DNA of 34,406 nt from Candidatus Accumulibacter sp. UBA704 (GTDB lineage Bacteria > Pseudomonadota > Gammaproteobacteria > Burkholderiales > Rhodocyclaceae), in assembly GCA_002304785.1 (NCBI GenBank), contig DBMG01000165.1, positions 1-34,406 on the forward strand, in the 5' to 3' direction. A program made the translations under genes and the position numbers. The notes beneath the pieces were generated by a model. That model did no database searches, was not told where the DNA came from, and worked only from the letters and a program-made list of their open reading frames with translations. Shown in pieces: positions 17,008-24,735 of this stretch. Numbering within the stretch: position 1 is the first letter of the stretch; each line of letters opens with the position of its first letter.

Positions 17008-17706
17008 CTAGTAGCGTTTGATCAACGTCATGGTATCGCCATTCCGCTGCATTTCCATGCGGTTCAAAAAACTCATTCCAAGCAGTGTCACGGGCAGATC
17101 ATGCTGATGCACCAGCGCGTCCACATTGTTCAGCACGATGTCGCCGACGCGCACCGAATTCACCTTGACTCTCGACACCATGGCCTGACCGTTGGCGGTA
17201 TTGACAACTCCCGGCTCCCCCTTGCTCGGGTCGATCCCGATACGCCGGGCATCGCCCGCCCCGATGGAGACCATCGACGCTCCCGTATCGACGAGAAAGC
17301 GGACCGTCGCCCCGTTGATATTCCCGGTCGTAAAAAAATGTCCCCGCGCATCGGCCGTCAGCACGACACTGGACGGTCCGCCACCCGACGGCTGCGCTGC
17401 CACGTTCTGGCCGACGCGCAATACGCGCTTCTTGCCGTCGATTTCGAGGGTCGCGGTATCGCCCTCAATGGCCAGCACCTTGACTCCTTCTTCGGTTCTA
17501 TTGCCCACGCCGACGATACGCGGCGCGCCGCCATTGATGGTCAGCAAGGCCTTGCCGGGAAACAACCCCGCCAGCCCAACGTCGGCCCCAAGAACCGCGG
17601 GCGCCCATAACCCGGCCCCGGACAAGCACAGGCAGCACAGGACGCTTCGCGTAAAATCGAATCCGGCACTATCGCCTGCACCTCTCTTGCTGAAGAGTCG
17701 AATCAT
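17008..17706 (-). CDS. Retropepsin-like (clan AA) aspartic protease
   Basis: The 232-aa product begins with a basic segment and a hydrophobic stretch (SVLCCLCLSGAGLWAPAVLGA, about 21-41) that fits a signal peptide or anchor, so it is probably periplasmic. The C-terminal domain (about 113-232) has the single active-site motif FLVDTGASMVSIG (Asp140-Thr-Gly). The second hydrophobic flap region and VTLLGMSFLNRMEM are typical of the bacterial TIGR02281-type family. Such proteases act as dimers, each giving one DTG. The ATG at 17706-17704 shares two bases with the ATG of the divergent amidotransferase gene, and no other good start is visible. It heads a likely four-gene operon. Confidence 0.88.
   Translation of the reverse strand: MIRLFSKRGAGDSAGFDFTRSVLCCLCLSGAGLWAPAVLGADVGLAGLFPGKALLTINGGAPRIVGVGNRTEEGVKVLAIEGDTATLEIDGKKRVLRVGQNVAAQPSGGGPSSVVLTADARGHFFTTGNINGATVRFLVDTGASMVSIGAGDARRIGIDPSKGEPGVVNTANGQAMVSRVKVNSVRVGDIVLNNVDALVHQHDLPVTLLGMSFLNRMEMQRNGDTMTLIKRY
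17652..17657 (+). promoter_or_regulatory. -10-like TAAAAT upstream of the amidotransferase gene
   Basis: TAAAAT lies about 47 nt before the plus-strand ATG (17705), inside the coding region of the divergent protease gene. With no intergenic space available, the amidotransferase promoter must lie inside that gene, and this is the best -10 seen. No good -35 accompanies it. Confidence 0.3.
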
Positions 17707-18430
17707 GAAACCAGTCGCCATATTTCGTCACACCAGAACCGAAGGGCCCGGGTATTTTGCCACATTCCTCGCGCAGCACTCGATTCCATGGCAATTGATC
17801 GCCATTGATAGTGGCGAAAGCGTGCCCGCGTCCCCGGACGCGTTCTCCGGTATGTGCCTGATGGGCGGCACCGTCAGCGTTAACGATCCGCTGCCGTGGA
17901 TCGGGCAGAGTTGCCATCTGATACGCGAAGCCGTTGCCAGGAATATACCGGTCCTCGGCCACTGCCTGGGTGGACAGTTGATGAGCAAGGCTCTGGGCGG
18001 ACAGGTTACGAAGAACCCCTTCAAGGAAATCGGCTGGGGCCAGGCAAGGATGGATCGCAACGAGCAAGCAGCCCGATGGTTCGGCGACAGCGCTGACGAG
18101 AACGGACTGGTGACAGTCTTCCAGTGGCATGGAGAGACTTTCAGCGTTCCGCCGGGTGCCACACGCATTCTGACCAACCCGTTCTGCGCCACTCAGATGT
18201 TCGTTCTCGGCCCGCACCTCGGGATGCAGTGCCACGTTGAAATGACCCCCGAGATGATCGACTCCTGGAGCAATGGCTGGTCAGGCGAAACCCGGGGACT
18301 CCAAGTTCTTCCGCCCAGTATCCAGACGCCTGAGCAGATATCCCGGGAAACTCTCCAAAGACTGCCCGCCATGCGTCGATTGGCAGAGCAACTGTACTCG
18401 GTGTGGATCAGCGGGTTATCGCGGAATTGA
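17705..18430 (+). CDS. Class I glutamine amidotransferase-like protein (GuaA N-domain type)
   Basis: The 241-aa protein is a stand-alone GATase1 domain. The nucleophile elbow GHCLGGQLMSKALGG carries Cys87, and the partner residues are His177 and Glu179 in QCHVEMTPEMIDSW, completing a Cys-His-Glu triad. SGMCLMGGTVSVND (48-61) forms the oxyanion-side loop. Proteins of this type are annotated as type 1 glutamine amidotransferase; some relatives hydrolyse gamma-glutamyl compounds. The specific substrate is unknown. The ATG at 17705 gives the typical start MKPVAIFRH, with GAAGAG about 8 nt upstream. It overlaps the divergent protease start by 2 nt and converges with the rquA-like gene across a bidirectional terminator. 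Confidence 0.9.
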   Translation: MKPVAIFRHTRTEGPGYFATFLAQHSIPWQLIAIDSGESVPASPDAFSGMCLMGGTVSVNDPLPWIGQSCHLIREAVARNIPVLGHCLGGQLMSKALGGQVTKNPFKEIGWGQARMDRNEQAARWFGDSADENGLVTVFQWHGETFSVPPGATRILTNPFCATQMFVLGPHLGMQCHVEMTPEMIDSWSNGWSGETRGLQVLPPSIQTPEQISRETLQRLPAMRRLAEQLYSVWISGLSRN

Positions 18431-18444
18431 CCCGCAAAACAAAA

Positions 18445-18462
18445 ACGCGGCATACGCCGCGT
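18445..18462. terminator. Bidirectional terminator between amidotransferase and rquA-like genes
   Basis: ACGCGGC (18445-18451) pairs with GCCGCGT (18456-18462) across a 4-nt loop. On the minus strand the stem is followed by TTTTTGTTTTG, a strong terminator for the rquA-like gene. On the plus strand it is followed by CGTTTTCC, a weaker one. A second hairpin, CTCCCG/CGGGAG, lies at 18477-18491, between this and the rquA-like stop codon. Confidence 0.88.
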
Positions 18463-18503
18463 CGTTTTCCCGAACACTCCCGTCTCGGGAGCAGCCGGTC
18501 GGT

Positions 18504-19214
18504 TTATTGCTTGTGTTCCACAACGACACACTGGTAAACACCGCCGAAGAATGTCTTCTTGCGCCATGTAAACCGCTCGGCCTTGCTGGCGTAGTGCTGG
18601 ATTTCATTCTTCCACATCGTCTCGGCAAACGGCTCCAGATAGTGATTCACGACCTTCAGGATGTAGCGGATCGGCTGCCATTTGGCCGGATTGTGGTAAT
18701 CGACGAAAACAGCCTTGCTTCCCTTGGGCAGTTTTTCCAGCATGTGGTTGACGATTTCGAACTTCTTCTCTTCGGGCACTTCGTGCAACAGGAAAAAGCT
18801 GCAGATGAGATCGTAGCGATCGTCCTCGCCAATGGCATAACTGGCGGCATCGCTGCGAATGACGCGTGTCCACTCCATGCCCGCCAGCTTGCGCGTACCA
18901 TGCTCGATCTGTATCGGCGTCACATCGGTCAGGTGAAACGCGCCCTTGGGTCCGACCTTCCGCGCCGCGCGGGTCACTAGGTCGCCATAGACATGAGCCA
19001 GCTGCCACACGCGCATTCCTTCCTTGATCTCGTTCAGGTACGCGCGCATCAGGCGTTGATCATTCAGGAACAGAAGCACCCGCACGACCCAGTTGTGATC
19101 CAGTGCCCGCACCCACTTGGGATCGACGTACGCCCAGTCGTACACTTCGGTCATGTAGGCCGGAACGCCCTCGTAATAGGGATCCATGGCGAGTGACGGG
19201 TGGTTCTTGGTCAT
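18504..19214 (-). CDS. rquA: RquA-like rhodoquinone biosynthesis methyltransferase-family protein
   Basis: RquA converts ubiquinone to rhodoquinone, the low-potential quinone used with fumarate as electron acceptor; it is methyltransferase-like but uses S-adenosylmethionine as amino donor. The 236-aa protein matches the family in length and in several family-specific patterns: EVYDWAYVDP (23-32), QLAHVYGDL (71-79, replacing the usual glycine-rich methyltransferase motif I), SFFLLHEVPEEKK (139-151), VFVDYHNP (169-176), YLEPFAETMW (192-201) and FTWRKKTFFGGVYQ (215-228). These are unlike UbiG/UbiE methyltransferases. Recognition is from memory of the family, without a search. GGATAG precedes the ATG closely. 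Neighbours are unrelated to quinones, which fits the scattered, transfer-prone distribution reported for rquA. A general methyltransferase is the alternative. Confidence 0.78.
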   Translation of the reverse strand: MTKNHPSLAMDPYYEGVPAYMTEVYDWAYVDPKWVRALDHNWVVRVLLFLNDQRLMRAYLNEIKEGMRVWQLAHVYGDLVTRAARKVGPKGAFHLTDVTPIQIEHGTRKLAGMEWTRVIRSDAASYAIGEDDRYDLICSFFLLHEVPEEKKFEIVNHMLEKLPKGSKAVFVDYHNPAKWQPIRYILKVVNHYLEPFAETMWKNEIQHYASKAERFTWRKKTFFGGVYQCVVVEHKQ

Positions 19215-19307
19215 TTTCTATCCTATCTATGCAAATTTCTCGAGCTACCGTAGTAAGTAGCCCACGAATCGCCTGCGCGGCACTGTGGGATGGGCGGACC
19301 GAGAAGC

Positions 19308-19328
19308 AAAAAGGAGGGATTATCCTCC
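19308..19328 (-). terminator. Weak terminator-like hairpin after the SNF2 gene
   Basis: On the minus strand GGAGG and CCTCC form a 5-bp stem with a 6-nt loop, followed by five T residues. It lies in the 287-nt gap between the SNF2 stop and the rquA-like start, so it could separate those transcripts. The stem is short. Nothing else is recognised in this gap except a palindrome CCCTGCAGGG at 19478-19487. Confidence 0.4.
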
Positions 19329-19501
19329 AACCTTGGCGACACGGTCAAACATCGAAAGCTGATGGAGACAAGACAAATCCCTTTTATTTCATGGCACTTG
19401 CGGCGGCGACACGCACCGCTTCCACAATCCACCACGGTTTCGGTACGTCACGCAAAGCGCGTCTATCAGGAGTCAGTCCCTGCAGGGGCGTCACCGGCCC
19501 G

Positions 19502-22500
19502 TCACGACGGCAGCGGTGCGAACAGGGCCGCAATGTCGTCCTCTCCGAATTTGAGCACGGCACTGCTATCCGCCGAGAGAATTCCCTCGGCCAGTTCGGC
19601 CTTGCGCTCCTGCAATGCCAGTATTTTTTCCTCGATGCTGCCAGCCACGATCAGTTTGTACACAAACACGGGCTTGTCCTGGCCGAGGCGATGCGCACGG
19701 TCAGTGGCCTGGTTTTCCACGGCCGGATTCCACCACGGGTCATAATGGATCACCGTATCGGCCGCCGTGAGGTTCAGCCCCACGCCGCCCGCCTTAAGGC
19801 TGATCAGGAAGACGGGAACCTCGCCGGATTGGAAGCGACTGACCGGCAACTCGCGGTCGACCGTATCCCCGGTCAGCACGACGTAATCGAGACCGGCTCG
19901 TTTCACTTCGTTTTCGATCAGCGCCAGCATGGCGGTGAATTGCGAAAAGACCAGTATCCGCCGTCCTTCGTCGACGAGTTCCGGCAGCATGGTCATCAAC
20001 AGATCCAGCTTCGCCCTTTCCTTGACCCGCTGCGCGGCCAGGGCCTTGACCAGGCGAGGATCGCAGCAGACCTGCCGTAACTTGAGCAAGGCGTCCAAGA
20101 TAACAATCTGGCTGCGTCCGAATCCCTTGCTGGCGATTTCCTCGCGCACCATCACGTCCATCGCCGCCCGCACGGCCTCGTAGAGATCGCGTTGGCTTCC
20201 CGCAAGTTCCACCTTGCGCAGGATGATGGTTTTGGGAGGCAGTTCGGGAGCCACTTCTTCCTTGCGCCGACGCAGGATGAACGGACGAATGCGTTGTGCC
20301 AGCAAGTCGCGCCGCTGCGTATCGCCCTGTTTCTCGATGGGGGTGCGCCAGTATTTGGCAAAGGTATTGCTGTCACCGAGGAACCCCGGGAGCAGGAAAT
20401 CGAACTGACTCCACAATTCGCCCAGGTGGTTCTCCAGCGGTGTTCCGGTAAGACACAAGCGATGCCGCGCCTCGATCCGGCGCACCACCTCGGCGCCCTG
20501 GCTGCGCGAATTCTTGACCGTTTGCGCTTCATCCAGAATCAGCATGTGATAAGCAAAGCGGGTCAATTCAGCCGCGTCCCGCCACAGCAGCGGATAGGTC
20601 GTCAGCACGACGTCATGTTGCGAGATTTCGTCGAAGCGCGATTTCCGGTCGACGCCCTGAAGAGACAACAGCGACAGCGACGGGGCGAAACGCGCGGCCT
20701 CGTTCATCCAGTTGAAGACAAGAGAAGTCGGCAGGACGACGAGCGCCGGGCGGTCCAGGCGTCCGGATTCCTTTTCCAGCAGCAGGTGTGCCAGTGCCTG
20801 CGCCGTCTTGCCGAGACCCATATCGTCGGCCAGTATCCCTGACAAACCATGCTCGCGCAGGAACTGCAGCCAGGACACACCTTCCTTCTGGTACTCGCGC
20901 AATTCCAGCCCAAGCCCGGCCGGCGGATCGATGCGGCGCACACCTTGCGCCTCCATCAGCCGGTCGGCGAGGGCCATGATTTCCTCCTGTCCGCGGAATT
21001 GCCAGCGACTGGTATCGCTCAACACCTTCAGCCGTTGCGCATCGAAGCGGGAAATCTTCAGCCGTCTGCCGTCGAAGCTATCGAACAGATCGATGAGCGT
21101 TGCCGCGAGAGGCTTCAGGCGGCCGGCAGGTACTCGCAACCTCAGGTTATTGGGCGTTCTCAGCTCGATCAGTTCATCGTCGGCGATCCTGAGCAGCTCG
21201 ACTGTCTCCAGCCAGCGCGCATCCCGCTTGAACAGCGAGGCCAGCAACGGCGCCAAGGGCAGACGTTCGCCGTCAACGATGACCCCCATGTCGAGATCGA
21301 ACCAACCGTTTTCAGAGGGCAGCAGGTCGGCTTCCCAAGCGTCGACCTGCAACGCATGGTGACGAAACTCTTCATCGAATTCGATCTGCCAGCCTGCCTC
21401 GCGCAGGACAGGAAGCACCGTCTGCATGAAATCCGGCCACACCGCTTCGCATTCCAGTCCGTACGCATTCCCGGGCAGACAGCCGCAGGCACTCAGCACG
21501 GACTCCGGAACGCGCTCCAACCCGTTTGCGGCGAGAACGTCCAGATATCTGCTTTCCTGCTCGCGCTGCCGTTGGACACGAACCGTTTCGCCATCGGCGA
21601 GCGCGATGAATTGTCGTTCGTCGTGCGCATCGACCTCGGCATCCTGATAACGAAACACGGGCAGGGCCACATCGAAGCCGCCAGCCTCCGGCTTCTCGGC
21701 GTACCCTCTCCAGCATCCATGACCACTGATATCCAGTGTTTGCAAACGAAGCACAGGTTGCACACAGGCATCAATACAACGTACGGAGGCCTGGGCATTC
21801 TCGTCGGGAGGTGGTAGCTCCGGCGCGAGCTCGGACAGCATGTCTGCAACCAGGGCCGCCTGCAGGTCGCCCAGTGGCGGCATTGCAAACAGCCGCCCGA
21901 TGATCTCGCGGTCTCCGGGTACCTCGAGCGGTCCCACGACTCCCCTGTCGAGATCGACGTACCAGGGCGGCAACAGCGGGATCGCCAGCGTGGCTTCGGC
22001 AAGCGCCCGAAAGCAGGGGCGTTGATAACCCTGAGGATCGATTCGCCAGCCAAATTTTCCCGGACGCGCCTCACCCTGAAGCAGGGGAGAGAGATCCGTC
22101 GCCAGCGCAAACCGTCCGGTCCGGATCAAACGCTGCAGAAGTTCGGCGCCATTTCGCTTGCCCAGGGAGAATGCGCGCAATCCGCAATCATCGAGTCGCT
22201 CATCCCACAGCAGGCGCAGGATGTCCACATCCTGTTCACTGACAAAGGGCGGCGGCTTGGCGAATGCCCGATCGATTTCCCACCACGCCTCAGCGTCCTC
22301 CAGATCACGTCCGCGATGCACCGTTATGCCGAACCCGCTTGCATCCTGAGTCCAGTGCAAAAGGTAGAAAAGCTGATTGCGGCTGGCGGACGGCTTGCTT
22401 CCGCTCTGGCTGACGGCCAGTGACACGCGTCGCAATTCTTCCGCCCAGGAAAGTCCTGCCGGAGTAGTACTTTCCTTTTCTTGCAGATCTTCAGCAGTCT

Positions 22501-22513
22501 TGGACGACATCAA
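19502..22513 (-). CDS. SNF2-family DEAD/DEAH-box helicase
   Basis: The 1003-aa protein is a double-stranded-DNA translocase of the SNF2/Rad54 superfamily. The ATPase core occupies about 535-1003. It shows GILADDMGLGKTAQA (motif I, 559-573), LVVLPTSLVFNW (Ia), LILDEAQTVKN (motif II, 658-668) and CLTGTPLENHLGELWSQFD (III). The C-terminal lobe has VFSQFTAML, LISLKAGGVGLNL (903-915) and DRAHRLGQ (938-945, motif VI). The first 530 residues show no domain I can name. Many bacterial relatives start with a SWIM zinc finger; here no CxC...CxH cluster is present and no upstream remnant is visible in 22514-22708. A role in DNA repair or transcription recycling is plausible for the family but unproven. 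Confidence 0.93.
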   Translation of the reverse strand: MMSSKTAEDLQEKESTTPAGLSWAEELRRVSLAVSQSGSKPSASRNQLFYLLHWTQDASGFGITVHRGRDLEDAEAWWEIDRAFAKPPPFVSEQDVDILRLLWDERLDDCGLRAFSLGKRNGAELLQRLIRTGRFALATDLSPLLQGEARPGKFGWRIDPQGYQRPCFRALAEATLAIPLLPPWYVDLDRGVVGPLEVPGDREIIGRLFAMPPLGDLQAALVADMLSELAPELPPPDENAQASVRCIDACVQPVLRLQTLDISGHGCWRGYAEKPEAGGFDVALPVFRYQDAEVDAHDERQFIALADGETVRVQRQREQESRYLDVLAANGLERVPESVLSACGCLPGNAYGLECEAVWPDFMQTVLPVLREAGWQIEFDEEFRHHALQVDAWEADLLPSENGWFDLDMGVIVDGERLPLAPLLASLFKRDARWLETVELLRIADDELIELRTPNNLRLRVPAGRLKPLAATLIDLFDSFDGRRLKISRFDAQRLKVLSDTSRWQFRGQEEIMALADRLMEAQGVRRIDPPAGLGLELREYQKEGVSWLQFLREHGLSGILADDMGLGKTAQALAHLLLEKESGRLDRPALVVLPTSLVFNWMNEAARFAPSLSLLSLQGVDRKSRFDEISQHDVVLTTYPLLWRDAAELTRFAYHMLILDEAQTVKNSRSQGAEVVRRIEARHRLCLTGTPLENHLGELWSQFDFLLPGFLGDSNTFAKYWRTPIEKQGDTQRRDLLAQRIRPFILRRRKEEVAPELPPKTIILRKVELAGSQRDLYEAVRAAMDVMVREEIASKGFGRSQIVILDALLKLRQVCCDPRLVKALAAQRVKERAKLDLLMTMLPELVDEGRRILVFSQFTAMLALIENEVKRAGLDYVVLTGDTVDRELPVSRFQSGEVPVFLISLKAGGVGLNLTAADTVIHYDPWWNPAVENQATDRAHRLGQDKPVFVYKLIVAGSIEEKILALQERKAELAEGILSADSSAVLKFGEDDIAALFAPLPS

Positions 22514-22708
22514 TAACAGAATTCACCGGGCGAAATACTCGACAGAGCGCGGAATGACTGTCTGGACTAACAGCACCGTTCCACCCACGAAAAGAGCGCG
22601 CACCGGCTTCGCCGACCGGAAAGCGCAACCGCATAGTTTATTCGATTCGGGACGGTAGTTGAGGCGAAATCGACATTACCTCAACACAACAAGGATTGGT
22701 TTGTTGTA

Positions 22709-23203
22709 TCAGTCGCGGAAATTCCCGTACTTGATCGGGAAATCGGTGATGGCCTTGGTCACCGTGGCGATGCACGCCTGCAATTCGTCGCGCTTGGCGC
22801 CGCTCACTCGGACCGTATCGCCCTGAATCGAGGCCTGGACTTTCAACTTGGAATCCTTGACAAGCTTGACGATCTTCTTGGCCAGTTCGGTCTCGATGCC
22901 GATCTTGATCTTCAATTCCTGCTTGACCTTGTTGCCGGAGATTTTCTGGACCGACTGGTGATCCAACCGCTTCACGCTCTCCTTTTCCTTCTTTTCCATG
23001 GCCGGAAACAGGATGTCCTTGATCTGCTCAAGCTGAAAGTCGGAATCCCCGTACAACGTGATGATCTTGTCCTTCTCGTTGAGTTCGACCTTGGCCGAGG
23101 TCCCCTTGAAATCGTAACGTGCGTCGATCTGGCGACTGGTAACGTCAATCGCGTTTTTCAGCGCGACGATATCGGCTTCCGAGGAAAAATCGAACGATGG
23201 CAT
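22709..23203 (-). CDS. YajQ family cyclic-di-GMP/nucleotide-binding protein
   Basis: The 164-aa product has the usual YajQ length and starts MPSFDFSSEADIVALKNAID. Further hallmarks are RYDFKGTSAKVE, DFQLEQIKDIL, KKIVKLVKDSKLKVQASIQG and the end DFPIKYGNFRD. YajQ proteins have two RNP-like folds and bind nucleic acid or nucleotides; a Xanthomonas homologue binds cyclic di-GMP. The frame extends to 23260, but the ATG at 23203 has GGAGAG about 8 nt upstream and gives the canonical start. It follows ppnP by 17 nt, probably in the same operon. An AT-rich inverted repeat (ACAACAA/TTGTTGT, 22686-22707) follows the stop but lacks a U-run. Confidence 0.95.
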   Translation of the reverse strand: MPSFDFSSEADIVALKNAIDVTSRQIDARYDFKGTSAKVELNEKDKIITLYGDSDFQLEQIKDILFPAMEKKEKESVKRLDHQSVQKISGNKVKQELKIKIGIETELAKKIVKLVKDSKLKVQASIQGDTVRVSGAKRDELQACIATVTKAITDFPIKYGNFRD

Positions 23204-23220
23204 GACGCTCTCTCCTGCAC

Positions 23221-23538
23221 TCAACCAAAGTGGCAAACGTAGTGGTACGGCTCTTCGCAAGCAATTTCAAACGACGAATTGCCGGGCACGTTGAACGACT
23301 GTCCGGCCGAGTAGGTCGTCCACTCGCTCTCGCCTCTCAGTCGCACCTTGCAGGAACCGCCGACGCCTTCCATGATTTCCGGCGCGCTGGTGTTGAAGAC
23401 CAGCGACGACGGAAGAATGACGCCCACGGTTTTTTTGGTGCCGTCGGTGAACTGGACGGTATGACTTACGCATTTGCCGTCGAAGTAGACATTGGCCTGC
23501 TTGACGACGCTCACATTATCGAACTGAGACACTTTCAC
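23221..23538 (-). CDS. ppnP: Pyrimidine/purine nucleoside phosphorylase
   Basis: PpnP (formerly YaiE, DUF1255) is a small cupin-fold enzyme that phosphorolyses many ribonucleosides to free base and ribose 1-phosphate. The 105-aa protein matches the family: FDNVSVVKQANVYFDGKCVS at the start, KTVGVILPSSLVFNT, APEIMEGVGGSCKV and a C-terminal cupin segment with FNVPGNSSFEIACEE. It ends YHYVCHFG, where many homologues have DYVCSY. It starts with GTG (23538), overlapping the DUF2788 stop in GTGA, with GGGAGG just upstream. Translational coupling with the upstream gene is likely. Confidence 0.94.
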   Translation of the reverse strand: MKVSQFDNVSVVKQANVYFDGKCVSHTVQFTDGTKKTVGVILPSSLVFNTSAPEIMEGVGGSCKVRLRGESEWTTYSAGQSFNVPGNSSFEIACEEPYHYVCHFG

Positions 23539-23747
23539 ACCCCTCCCAAAACCTTCTGGATCACCGACTTGGCAACGAAGCCAAGCATGCCGAAGGACAG
23601 CACAAAAAACAGGACGAAGGTCCCGGTCTTCCCGGCCTTCGTCTTCCAGGCGAGTTCGCCGATGATGAACAACATGAACAGCATGAAGGCACCGACGCCG
23701 AAAGTCATGCCGAAGCTGGACACCTGCTCTTCAGTAAAGCCAATCAT
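23535..23747 (-). CDS. DUF2788 small membrane protein
   Basis: The 70-aa product (from the ATG at 23747) has the pattern MIGFTEEQVSSFGMTFGVGA, then a membrane helix (FMLFMLFIIGELAW, about 21-34), a short basic loop (KTKAGKTG) and a second helix (FVLFFVLSFGMLGFVAKSVI, about 43-62). This matches DUF2788, a small two-helix inner-membrane family of unknown function found mostly in betaproteobacteria. The frame extends nine codons upstream to 23774. I prefer 23747 because it gives the family start. It lies 40 nt after argF and overlaps ppnP by 4 nt. Confidence 0.85.
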   Translation of the reverse strand: MIGFTEEQVSSFGMTFGVGAFMLFMLFIIGELAWKTKAGKTGTFVLFFVLSFGMLGFVAKSVIQKVLGGV

Positions 23748-23787
23748 CGACCGTGCGGCCAAGCTTCCCGCCAATTCACTGCAGACA

Positions 23788-24723
23788 CTATGAATTCACG
23801 CGGCCAAGGAGCAGAAACTCCATCAGCGCCTTCTGCACGTGCAGGCGATTTTCCGCCTCGTCCCAAACAAAGCTCTGCGCCCCGTCGATCACCTCGGCGG
23901 TCACTTCCTCGCCGCGATGCGCCGGCAGGCAATGCAGGAAGATGGCATCGGGGTTGGCCAAGCGCATCATTTCGCCATCGACCTGCCAATCGGCAAAGGC
24001 TTTCAAGCGTTCCTCGTTCTCTGCCTCGAACCCCATCGAGGTCCACACGTCCGTGGTCACGATGTCGGCGCCACGCACCGCCTCCATCGGATCGGCGAAC
24101 TGGCGGACGTGCCCGGTTCCGCGCAGCCCGGCTTTGGCCGGATCGACCTCATAACCCGGAGGCGTCGACACATGGACGTTGAACCCCAGCACCTCACCGG
24201 CCTGCAGCCAGGTATGGCACATGTTGTTGGAATCGCCGATCCAGGCCACCGTCTTGCCTTTGATGGATCCCCGATGCTCGATATACGTAAAGATGTCGGC
24301 CATGATCTGGCACGGATGATATTCGTTGGTCAGGCCGTTGATGACCGGCACGCGCGAGTTCGCCGCGAAACGCTCGACGATGGTCTGTTCGAACGTGCGG
24401 ATCATCACCAGGTCGCTCATGCGCGAGATCACCTGCGCCGCGTCCTCCACCGACTCGCCACGCCCCAGTTGCGAATCGCGGGTGTTCAGGTAGATGGCCG
24501 TCCCGCCAAGTTGCTGGATCCCGGCTTCGAAGGACAGGCGCGTGCGCGTGCTGGCTTTCTCGAAGATCATCACCAGCGTGCGGTCGCTCATGGGCCAGTA
24601 GCGCTGGTACGCCTTGAATTGTGCCTTGATCCAGCGTGTGCGATCGAACACATAGGCGTATTCGTCGCTGGAAAAATCATTGAACTGGAGGTAGTGCCTG
24701 ACAACTGGCTTAACGATTGTCAT
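23788..24723 (-). CDS. argF: Ornithine carbamoyltransferase
   Basis: This cytosolic enzyme makes citrulline from ornithine and carbamoyl phosphate in arginine synthesis. The 311-aa protein carries the carbamoyl-phosphate loop STRTR (58-62), HPCQ (136-139), the ornithine-side DVWTSMG (225-231) and the catalytic HCLPAHRGEEV (264-274). Length and motifs are standard for the anabolic enzyme. It follows argD by only 12 nt, so both are read together, giving successive or adjacent pathway steps (acetylornithine, then ornithine, then citrulline). No strong ribosome site is visible, which again fits coupling to argD. Confidence 0.97.
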   Translation of the reverse strand: MTIVKPVVRHYLQFNDFSSDEYAYVFDRTRWIKAQFKAYQRYWPMSDRTLVMIFEKASTRTRLSFEAGIQQLGGTAIYLNTRDSQLGRGESVEDAAQVISRMSDLVMIRTFEQTIVERFAANSRVPVINGLTNEYHPCQIMADIFTYIEHRGSIKGKTVAWIGDSNNMCHTWLQAGEVLGFNVHVSTPPGYEVDPAKAGLRGTGHVRQFADPMEAVRGADIVTTDVWTSMGFEAENEERLKAFADWQVDGEMMRLANPDAIFLHCLPAHRGEEVTAEVIDGAQSFVWDEAENRLHVQKALMEFLLLGRVNS

Positions 24724-24735
24724 GTCCGCACCCGA

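Noticed and set aside
19478..19487. Palindrome CCCTGCAGGG near the end of the SNF2 gene
   Set aside because: A single 10-bp palindrome is expected by chance in this much GC-rich DNA and nothing nearby supports a function.
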